Below are positions 6,950 to 12,913 of a stretch of DNA of 15,579 nt, in pieces. The notes under the pieces are model-generated. The model was not told where the DNA came from and did no database searches. It saw only the letters and a list, made by a program, of their open reading frames with translations. The stretch lies in contig JAPXLT010000094.1 of assembly GCA_033809415.1 (NCBI GenBank), positions 1 through 15,579 on the forward strand, written 5' to 3'. Both the position numbers and the translations under genes were made by a program. The stretch's first letter is position 1. The number at the start of each line of letters is the position of its first letter. Source of the DNA: JAQVUB01 sp033809415. Lineage in GTDB: Bacteria; Verrucomicrobiota; Lentisphaeria; Oligosphaerales; Oligosphaeraceae.

Positions 6950-6985
6950 TGGTGGACGGTGTGGACGTGGTGGACGTGGTGGACA
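6950..6985 (+). repeat. TGGAC-rich minisatellite
   Basis: The motif GTGGACGTG or a close variant recurs with about 9-bp periodicity, giving five TGGAC units in 36 bases. A GTCCA-rich array at 12668-12727 is a related motif on the opposite strand. The array is low complexity, and its translation (WTVWTWWTWWT) is clearly not protein-like. Confidence 0.65.
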
Positions 6986-7029
6986 GGACAAGAACATCCC
7001 CCCGCACCCCACGACAGTCAGAATAATCA

Positions 7030-7137
7030 CAACCGGGACGGTTGCGCTACTTTTTTAACCGCATGCCATCCCGTCCGTCTGAGCAACAACCCTATAAAAA
7101 ATTTGGTGTCTTTTCGTGTGGTTCGTTGTTAAAAAAT
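7030..7137 (+). repeat. R4 hairpin module joined to an inverted R1 core
   Basis: It opens with a perfect hairpin, CAACCG (7030-7035), GGA, CGGTTG (7039-7044), followed by GCGCTACTTTTTTAACCGC and GAGCAACAACCCTATAAA. It ends in an inverted R1 core (TCTTTTCGTGTGGTTCGTTG). The same two-part block is at 12793-12900. Both lie directly upstream of a start codon in the same orientation. It is either a shared 5' leader element or a favoured insertion position. Confidence 0.75.
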
Positions 7138-7179
7138 CCTTTTAGGATGGGGTTTATTTATCAGAAAGGAAAACTGCAG

Positions 7180-7950
7180 ATGAAATCACTATCACCAGCT
7201 TCGTCAACTTCTCCTCCAGCCTTCATCAAGGTGAATGTTTTTTTTACCTTGATTGAACTGCTGGTCGTTATCGCCATTATCGCGATTCTGGCTTCGATGC
7301 TTCTTCCGGCATTAAGCAAGGCGCGGCAACGGGCCCAAGCTGTACACTGCATTTCAAACCTGAAGCAGTACGTGTACGTTCATATCGTTTATTCGGAAGA
7401 CTTCGATGAATTTATCGTCACCGGCGAAGACAACGGCCGGGGACCTCTGTATGTCTATGGCCCGTTGCAGTATATCAAGGACACCAAAATCACCCGCTGC
7501 CCACGCGGTGGGAGTCCGGAACCCCAGGCTGACAAGCGTTATTACGGGTATGGAACGAAAGGGATAGGCGCACCTTCATATAACGCTGACATTGCCGGAA
7601 AGACATTCACTTACGCCGGCTACAGGACATGGACCATCAATATGCGGAAAATCAGGCTTCCCGCACAATATTTTCAGCATGGTGATTCCATTGCTCCTGC
7701 CCCAAAGACTACACAATCAGTTTATGTGTACTTTAATCCCACAGACACTAATTCTACGTTTTACATGGCACATTCCAATCGGATGAATGCGGGATTCATT
7801 GACGGCCATAGCGCCGCATTAAACCCGTATGAATACTGGGATTCATTTTTGCACGACTGGAAATACAATGGCATCAATGGCATTAAAATTGGCTATCGGG
7901 ACGGAAGCCAGACACTCTTTGTTTATAATTGGGCATTATACCGACCATGA
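7180..7950 (+). CDS. Prepilin-like H-X9-DG protein (type II secretion/pseudopilin family)
   Basis: 256-residue protein with a class III prepilin signal. FTLIELLVVIAIIAILASM at 22-40 gives the conserved glutamate at +5 (E26) if cleaved before F22. Residue -1 is then phenylalanine, not the glycine usual in other phyla. The hydrophobic helix would anchor it in the inner membrane or a pseudopilus. The C-terminal part carries the exact H-X9-DG motif (H198, D208, G209) of the processing-associated family that is greatly expanded in PVC bacteria. The ATG at 7180 has AAAGGA at 7165-7170; the upstream in-frame start at 7042 lies in repeat sequence. Its position between a sugar-type regulator and secreted carbohydrate-active proteins suggests a role in surface display or secretion of the locus products. 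This is inference, and the molecular function of these proteins is not established. Confidence 0.9.
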   Translation: MKSLSPASSTSPPAFIKVNVFFTLIELLVVIAIIAILASMLLPALSKARQRAQAVHCISNLKQYVYVHIVYSEDFDEFIVTGEDNGRGPLYVYGPLQYIKDTKITRCPRGGSPEPQADKRYYGYGTKGIGAPSYNADIAGKTFTYAGYRTWTINMRKIRLPAQYFQHGDSIAPAPKTTQSVYVYFNPTDTNSTFYMAHSNRMNAGFIDGHSAALNPYEYWDSFLHDWKYNGINGIKIGYRDGSQTLFVYNWALYRP

Positions 7951-7966
7951 AACTTGGGGCAGATCA

Positions 7967-8042
7967 TTTTTTAACAACGAACCACACGAAAAGGCTTGGC
8001 GCGGACTGATCGCCCGCAACCCACACGGACTTTACACGGACG
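7967..8042 (+). repeat. R1 repeat (full copy)
   Basis: TTTTTTAACAACGAACCACA then CGAAAAGGCTTGGCGCGGAC, with the ACACGGACTTTACACGGACG tail, is nearly identical to 1251-1343. It begins 16 bp after the pseudopilin stop. A short GACGGATCGGACGGATC run follows, also seen near 12524. Confidence 0.85.
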
Positions 8043-8062
8043 ACGGATCGGACGGATCGCCA

Positions 8063-8114
8063 TGTGCCAAGGTCGGCTTTACTTTTTCAGTCGGAGGCGA
8101 TATGGAGCGCCGGC
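8063..8114 (+). repeat. R3 repeat (second copy)
   Basis: TGCCAAGGTCGGCTTTACTT then TTTCAGTCGGAGGCGATATG and GAGCGCCGGC match 1491-1541 with only a few differences. The second arm of the R3 hairpin is absent. Here R3 follows R1 directly, without the R2 module found between them at 1251-1552. Confidence 0.8.
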
Positions 8115-8154
8115 TTTCCTCTTCCATCACCGAAAAATCAAAAAGTTCAAAAAT

Positions 8155-8172
8155 TTTCTCAAAAATGAGAAA
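8155..8172. repeat. Small perfect inverted repeat
   Basis: TTTCTCA (8155-8161), loop AAAA, TGAGAAA (8166-8172) form a 7-bp AT-rich stem in the 419-bp gap between the pseudopilin gene and the operon at 8370. No T-run follows, so it is a poor terminator. It could be a protein-binding site or chance. Confidence 0.3.
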
Positions 8173-8225
8173 GAGCTTCAAGATCAGCAACTTGCGAATC
8201 CGTTTTTTTGAAAATCTTTCTGAAA

Positions 8226-8252
8226 AAACAAGAAGTCGAGTAATAGTAGCAC
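8226..8252 (+). promoter_or_regulatory. Motif shared with 12742-12769 (AAACAAGAA-N8-ATAGTAGCAC)
   Basis: AAACAAGAA (8226-8234) and ATAGTAGCAC (8243-8252) recur at 12742-12769 with one more spacer base and one mismatch. Both sites lie 118 to 145 bp upstream of a secreted-protein gene. ATAGTA is also the inner part of the gntR operator arm. Possible common control site; low confidence. Confidence 0.3.
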
Positions 8253-8265
8253 GAAAATTTTTATA

Positions 8266-8330
8266 GGTGGTGCTGCTTTGACGGATAAGCCTGCCTGCAG
8301 TTTAAAAGTAGAGCAACCGTCCCGGTTGCG
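8266..8330 (-). repeat. R4 hairpin module (inverted copy)
   Basis: The reverse complement reads GCAACCGGGACGGTTGC, then TCTACTTTTAAACTGCAGGC and TTATCCGTCAAAGCAGCA, matching 7030-7090 and 12793-12853. The hairpin arms CAACCG (8314-8319) and CGGTTG (8323-8328) are intact. It ends 39 bp before the ATG at 8370. Confidence 0.75.
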
Positions 8331-8369
8331 ATTGATGTTTGCTCCTCTTCCACGCTCGAAGGAGATAAG

Positions 8370-9530
8370 ATGCGAAAATTCATTTTTGTTTTGCTGTCGT
8401 TGTCTGCTGTATTTTTCACCGCTGCTTTTGCTGCCGGCGATTTGTGCGAGCTGAGTATGCCGGAAGGCACCAATCTGCTTGCAAATCCGACCATGCAGCC
8501 GGATGTTTCCGACCGCATCTGGCGTGTCCCGTCCGCCATAAAATGGAGTTTCGCGGATATCGACGGGCGCAAGACGGCGCGTTTCACTACGGACAAACCC
8601 GGCTATCATTATGGTCCAAATATTCTTTTACCGGGTCTTCTGCCTGGGCACAAATACCTTCTGTCGATGATTATCAAAGCGGATATCAAAGACAATCAAG
8701 GCAAATGCGTCATCTTCAACATTGATGGCAAGAAAACCTACAATGGCGGTGGTTTTCATATTTCCAAATGGCGCGAACGTACAGATATCTCCTTCAATTG
8801 GACATTTTTTACCCGGTTTTTTGTTACCCCAAAGGAATTTTCCGAGGAAAACCTGTCCTTGTATGCTTTTCTTCTCTATGGCATTTGTGATATTCATGTG
8901 GCGGAGATTGGCCTCTATGACATGGGTCCCAGCAATGAAGAGCCAACCCTTTATTTCCCAAGGGAAAAACCGCCCGCCAACAAGGCAGCGGAAGAAGTGA
9001 TCGCCGTAGAATCTGCGCCATCACGCACGGATTATTCCGACTGCAAACCGGAAAACGTCAGGATTCATCTGGCCGAAAAAGTTCTTCCCCCGACGGCTGG
9101 GAACACGGTTTCCTTCGAAAATGGAAAGATTACGATGAACTATTCATTCGGCTCCGATCAGCATGATGCGCTTTTCTTTGATCTGGTGAAAGAGGCCGAC
9201 GGCTTCGAGCGGCTTTCGCTTGATATCACCGGTGATGGCTCCGGACATCGGCTGGCGCTTGTGCTGACTGATGCAGGCGACGAGAACCATCTTGTTTTCC
9301 TGACTCCGATCCGGCACCAGGGGAAGCAGCATTTCGACTTCAATCTGATCAAGCTCATGCCGGCGCTCAAGCCGTATGAGATTTCGGCATCCAAGTGGGG
9401 CGGCGACCGAAATATGAAAGTGGACCTGCCAGTCAAAAAATTGACTTTTGTCCTGGACGATGTTCCCGATGCGTCGAAAGGGCAAGGCAGCATTATCCTT
9501 GAAAACATAGTCCTGGGGGTTTGGAAATGA
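8370..9530 (+). CDS. Secreted carbohydrate-binding-like protein, first gene of a two-gene operon
   Basis: 386-residue secreted protein with no enzyme motif I can recognise. Residues 1-21 form a signal peptide (FIFVLLSLSAVFF core, AFA before the cleavage point). Residues about 30-190 (LLANPTMQP, FTTDKPGYHYGPN, YLLSMIIKADI, ending IHVAEIGLYDMG) have the look of a jelly-roll CBM4/9-type module. A proline- and alanine-rich linker follows near 195-225. A second beta-rich domain covers about 230-386 (FERLSLDITGDGSGHRLALVL, then KKLTFVLDDVP and IILENIVLGV). The ATG at 8370 has GAAGGAGA at 8359-8366 region, a strong site. The stop overlaps the next ATG as ATGA, so the two products are probably made in fixed ratio and may act together outside the cytoplasm. 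Family assignment is by eye and tentative. Confidence 0.8.
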   Translation: MRKFIFVLLSLSAVFFTAAFAAGDLCELSMPEGTNLLANPTMQPDVSDRIWRVPSAIKWSFADIDGRKTARFTTDKPGYHYGPNILLPGLLPGHKYLLSMIIKADIKDNQGKCVIFNIDGKKTYNGGGFHISKWRERTDISFNWTFFTRFFVTPKEFSEENLSLYAFLLYGICDIHVAEIGLYDMGPSNEEPTLYFPREKPPANKAAEEVIAVESAPSRTDYSDCKPENVRIHLAEKVLPPTAGNTVSFENGKITMNYSFGSDQHDALFFDLVKEADGFERLSLDITGDGSGHRLALVLTDAGDENHLVFLTPIRHQGKQHFDFNLIKLMPALKPYEISASKWGGDRNMKVDLPVKKLTFVLDDVPDASKGQGSIILENIVLGVWK

Positions 9531-12355
9531 ATAAAACCGCAATTTTCACCTTGCTTGCAGCTTTTTTCGCAGGCATTCTTTCAGCGCAGGAAATTCAACT
9601 CAAGCAAACGGCAAAAGCACCGGCCATCGACGGAACCCTTGCCGCCGGAGAATGGGACGGCTTCGCGCTGCCCCAGCGTCCGTTCATGGTCTGGCGAAAA
9701 ACACAAGAATCAGAGGCAAACTCCCGGGTGTGGATGTGCTGGGACGATGACAATCTCTATGTCGCGCTCGAATTCGAGAATTTGGAAAAAACGCCGCAGT
9801 CCGGAGACTGCTGGGCACAGCCAAGAACAGAAATATTCTTTGGGACGGAAGAAAAATACACTCAAGTCATGCGGAATATCGGAGGCGACATATATCCGAA
9901 AGGAGCGGATTGGTTCCGCTCCGCCTCCGCTTTCCATGGCGACAGCTGGATTGCCGAGTTCGCCATTCCCAGGGCGCGGATTCCCGCCAAATTCTCCCCA
10001 TACCTGATGAAGGGCAACATTATCCGCGCTTCCAAAGCCGAAAACTCATGCCTTTTCACAATCCTGAAACCCGCCTTCCATGCTCCTGACGAATTCGGCT
10101 TGTTCCTTCTTGGCAGCCGGGACGAAATCATAGAACGCCACCTTTCCGAACTGAAGAAAAAATATGGGCATGCGCCAAACGTCGGCACCATCGCCAATAC
10201 AGCCGACCTGGAAAAAGCGCTGCTTAAGCTGAACGAATTTACCGCCGACCGGGAAGCTGAGCGCGATCAGCAGCTCGCAAGTGCCTTATCGCTGGGCAAG
10301 GTCGACAAGGTCACCGGCACCAGCGCGGCTTCCTTCCCCATTTCCAAATGCTGGGAAATTCAGGAGTTTATGGGAAAGAAATTCTGGGTACAGCTGATAC
10401 CGCAGGATGGCGGCAATTTCCTCCGCAAGGGCAGCGCCACCGACATCCCGTTTTTCCGCGAGGCAATGTATAATCTGAAGCATTTTAAATCCGGGGACTA
10501 TTTCAAGGTGCTTCTCGAGGCTTCGCCCGAAGATAATGCTTTGGGAATTGCATTGCGAAAGACGAATCAGCCCGTAATGATCAATGCCACCTGTACTGTA
10601 TTCCCAAAGTCGAAGTCAAAAATCACCCTTTCCGACGCGACGATCGAACAGTTCCTTACACTTTACGGAAGCCGGTTCGCCGGCATGTTCTCCGATGAAT
10701 CCTTCGGCCATAATTACACTCGATGCGCGAATTTCATGGGCTTGCAGCCGCCGAAAACGCGGGAGGAAGCCCTGGCCAATATGGAAAAGATGTATCAATG
10801 TGAAGAGCAGACGCTTTTTCAAAACTGGGCAGTGTTTCACCCAAAGCTGAAAAAACTCCGCTCCACCGCCACGGCAACGTTTTTGGATCACCAGATCCTC
10901 GGCTTTGGAGACCCGATGAGCGGCAGTGAAATTGGCGGGCCGGGCATAGACTACATGGCACTGCAAATGGCTTTTTCCCGCGGCGCCGGACGCCAGTACG
11001 GAAAACCCTGGCGCACCTACGTCGCCACCCATGACGACTGGAATCGCCTCAAGTTCCCCTATCGATACAACATCAACGGGACATCAAGCTTCATCACGCC
11101 GGATGAACGCAAATTATTCTGGGGTGGCGCCATGCTCGGAGATTACATGGGGATCACCCGGGAGGATTATGACAAGTTTTACATTTACCCGTATATGGCA
11201 GGAACCAATATCATTTTCGAGGAGAGCGCGCATGCCCACATGACGGCCAAATACGACTATCGGACGATTGCCTCCGAAGACCGCCTGGCGGTCAATCTGC
11301 GCGAGGAGAAAACCTATGTCTCGGAGATCACTTCCCGCTATGCGGATTTTTATGACCGGGTGATCAAGAGGTGCGACCGCGGCGTCGCCTTCACCCCCGT
11401 CGCCATGCTTTGGGATCATGCGCATGGGATTCTCAAAGGGTATTCTAGCTTGGTCTGGGGTACCTTCGAACGTACCGAAGGCGACGATCAGCTCTGGTCC
11501 ATCATGCAATCATGCTTCCCATACGATAAGACGCTATATTATGACCTAATTTTCAAACGTTGCCCCTTTGGTGATATTTTCGATGTGATCACCAATGCCG
11601 CCGATGAAAAGGTGCTTGCCTCGTATCCGGTGATTCTGCTTTGCGGTGATGTCAATATGGACAGCCGCCTGGCCGACGCACTCGCCCGCCATGTCAAAAA
11701 TGGCGGCACATTGATTGCCAATATCAGACAGGTGCGCAAATACGAAAATCTTTTCCCGAAGATGTTTTTCGGCGCCGAACTCGATTCGAACGAAAGATCG
11801 AGCGCCAAGAAATGCTTCAGCCGACTTTCCCTGCGGGTAATTTCAGAAGAGGGCGGTTTTGATTACGCCGTAGTCAAACCATCATCGCATTCAGAAGTCC
11901 TTGCTTTTACGGCAGACGAGCGCAAGGCACCGCTCCTGCTCTCGACGCCATACGGCCGTGGCCGCGTCATTCTCTCCACGCCGCCATATCTGATGCGAAA
12001 ATACTACCGTGAGATGATGTCGCTCTTTGACGATCTGATGCACCGGATCAATGCTGAAACCCTGCCGGTCACCCTCGAATGCGAAAAAGATATCGAGTAC
12101 ACCATCAACAGAAATAAAAATGGCTGGATCGTCTCCCTCTACAACAACTACGGGACAGGCTACAAGCGTACCGTGGAAAACCCTGAAAGCCGGGTCAACC
12201 CCGACGAGGTCAGGAAGGTCGTCATCCGCCCGAAATTCAAGACCGGACGTGTCCTCGAATGGCTCTCGGAAAAGGAACATGCAATGCGCAATGATTCGCT
12301 GGAAATCGACGTCCCCCCCGGCGCAGTCAAAATCCTCGAATTCTTTGAGAAATAA
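9527..12355 (+). CDS. Large secreted multidomain glycoside-hydrolase-like protein
   Basis: 942-residue secreted protein. The signal peptide is 1-20 (cleavage after LSA). Residues about 30-195 resemble a CBM9/DOMON-type sugar-binding module (APAIDGTLAAGEWD, VWMCWDDDNLYVALEFEN, DSWIAEFAIPRARIP). A long central region of about 240-690 has features of a TIM-barrel glycosidase, with candidate acidic residues in FSDESFG (E391) and IIFEESAHA (E565, E566). Residues about 693-735 (YPVILLCGD, HVKNGGTLIANI) look like the amidotransferase-fold domain that follows the barrel in GH42-type enzymes. The C-terminus is a small beta domain (GRVLEWL, VPPGAVKILEF). The ATG at 9527 overlaps the previous stop; a TTG at 9521 would add two residues. 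I cannot place it in a named glycosidase family, and activity is not shown. Confidence 0.78.
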   Translation: MNKTAIFTLLAAFFAGILSAQEIQLKQTAKAPAIDGTLAAGEWDGFALPQRPFMVWRKTQESEANSRVWMCWDDDNLYVALEFENLEKTPQSGDCWAQPRTEIFFGTEEKYTQVMRNIGGDIYPKGADWFRSASAFHGDSWIAEFAIPRARIPAKFSPYLMKGNIIRASKAENSCLFTILKPAFHAPDEFGLFLLGSRDEIIERHLSELKKKYGHAPNVGTIANTADLEKALLKLNEFTADREAERDQQLASALSLGKVDKVTGTSAASFPISKCWEIQEFMGKKFWVQLIPQDGGNFLRKGSATDIPFFREAMYNLKHFKSGDYFKVLLEASPEDNALGIALRKTNQPVMINATCTVFPKSKSKITLSDATIEQFLTLYGSRFAGMFSDESFGHNYTRCANFMGLQPPKTREEALANMEKMYQCEEQTLFQNWAVFHPKLKKLRSTATATFLDHQILGFGDPMSGSEIGGPGIDYMALQMAFSRGAGRQYGKPWRTYVATHDDWNRLKFPYRYNINGTSSFITPDERKLFWGGAMLGDYMGITREDYDKFYIYPYMAGTNIIFEESAHAHMTAKYDYRTIASEDRLAVNLREEKTYVSEITSRYADFYDRVIKRCDRGVAFTPVAMLWDHAHGILKGYSSLVWGTFERTEGDDQLWSIMQSCFPYDKTLYYDLIFKRCPFGDIFDVITNAADEKVLASYPVILLCGDVNMDSRLADALARHVKNGGTLIANIRQVRKYENLFPKMFFGAELDSNERSSAKKCFSRLSLRVISEEGGFDYAVVKPSSHSEVLAFTADERKAPLLLSTPYGRGRVILSTPPYLMRKYYREMMSLFDDLMHRINAETLPVTLECEKDIEYTINRNKNGWIVSLYNNYGTGYKRTVENPESRVNPDEVRKVVIRPKFKTGRVLEWLSEKEHAMRNDSLEIDVPPGAVKILEFFEK

Positions 12356-12362
12356 GAAGCCA

Positions 12363-12417
12363 TTTTTAACAACGAAAATACACGAAAAGGCTTGGCGTGG
12401 ACTAGCGCCCACAACCC
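12363..12417 (+). repeat. R1 repeat (shortened copy)
   Basis: TTTTTAACAACGAAAATACA then CGAAAAGGCTTGGCGTGGAC and GCGCCCACAACCCA match 1251-1315. It begins 8 bp after the stop of the large hydrolase-like gene and passes straight into R5, without the ACACGGAC tail or R2/R3. The 558-bp gap 12356-12913 is almost entirely repeat modules. Confidence 0.8.
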
Positions 12418-12418
12418 A

Positions 12419-12456
12419 TTTTTTGTCCACGGAAAGCACGGAAAACTCGGAAAATT
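12419..12456 (+). repeat. R5 repeat (shortened copy)
   Basis: A T-run, then GTCCACGGAAAGCACGGAAA and ACTCGGAAAATTT, match 1574-1613. The ACTACAATC part is missing. It joins R1 on the left and an inverted R4 fragment on the right. Confidence 0.75.
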
Positions 12457-12458
12457 TG

Positions 12459-12487
12459 TAGGATTGCTACTTCGACGGATGAGATTG
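12459..12487 (-). repeat. R4 fragment (inverted)
   Basis: The reverse complement contains TCATCCGTCGAAGTAGCAA, which resembles TTATCCGTCAAAGCAGCA in the R4 copy at 8266-8330. Only the tail is present and the CAACCG hairpin is absent. The R4-R5 junction mirrors the one at 148-232. Confidence 0.45.
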
Positions 12488-12569
12488 CACGCGAATTTTT
12501 GATCTGACCTATTGGTTTCTCCGACGGATCGGACGGATCAAGTAGATCGGTCGGATCGGCGATGCTGGA

Positions 12570-12668
12570 ATCAGCCCTGTAAGGGCGCGACATACCAGCC
12601 CAGGGCAACGCCCTGGGTCAGGGATCACACCATCCGCAAAGCCCTGTAAGGGCGCGACATAATCCCTA
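12570..12668 (+). repeat. R2 repeat (second copy)
   Basis: Two direct copies of AGCCCTGTAAGGGCGCGACA, about 66 bp apart, flank the perfect hairpin CCCAGGGC (12599-12606), AAC, GCCCTGGG (12610-12617). The stretch matches 1376-1480 closely, including TCAGGGATCACACCATC next to the hairpin. A GACGGATCGGACGGATC run precedes it. Two repeat copies with a matching structured spacer are not a CRISPR array. Confidence 0.85.
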
Positions 12669-12727
12669 TCCATCGTCCATTCAGCAGTCCATTCAGCAGT
12701 CCATTCGTGTCCCTGTCCATCGTCCAT
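12668..12727. repeat. GTCCATTC minisatellite
   Basis: CAGTCCATT recurs in tandem, flanked on both sides by CATCGTCCAT. Read on the minus strand it gives TGGAC units like those at 6950-6985. Low-complexity array with no coding potential. Confidence 0.7.
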
Positions 12728-12741
12728 AAAAAATCTTTCAT

Positions 12742-12769
12742 AAACAAGAAATTAGGGCTATAGTAGTAC
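12742..12769 (+). promoter_or_regulatory. Motif shared with 8226-8252; possible -10 TATAGT
   Basis: AAACAAGAA (12742-12750) and ATAGTAGTAC (12760-12769) match the site upstream of the operon at 8370. TATAGT at 12759-12764 could serve as a -10 box, but the sequence 17 bp upstream of it (TTTCAT) is a poor -35. The site lies about 145 bp before the GH42-like gene. Its GTAC-containing half also resembles one arm of the gntR operator candidate. Confidence 0.3.
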
Positions 12770-12792
12770 AAGGCGTTTTCATTCATTTTCAA

Positions 12793-12900
12793 CAACCGGG
12801 ACGGTTGCGTTACTTTTTAAACCGCTTGCAATCCTATCCGTCAAAGCGGCAACCCTAAAAAAATTTTCGTGCCTGTTCGTGTTTTTTCGTTGTTAAAAAT
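12793..12900 (+). repeat. R4 hairpin module joined to an inverted R1 core
   Basis: Perfect hairpin CAACCG (12793-12798), GGA, CGGTTG (12802-12807), then a tail with TATCCGTCAAAGCGGCAACC and an inverted R1 core ending TTCGTTGTTAAAAA. This is the same block, in the same order and orientation, as 7030-7137. It ends four bases before the GAGGA ribosome-binding site (12904-12908) of the next gene. Confidence 0.75.
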
Positions 12901-12913
12901 TCTGAGGAACTTT

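Noticed and set aside
7829..8266. 145-residue open frame overlapping the end of the pseudopilin gene
   Set aside because: It starts inside the pseudopilin gene in another frame and then runs through R1 and R3 repeats.
12570..12668. Possible CRISPR-like repeat-spacer unit
   Set aside because: There are only two direct repeats. The spacer between them is a conserved hairpin also found at 1376-1480, and no cas gene is near.
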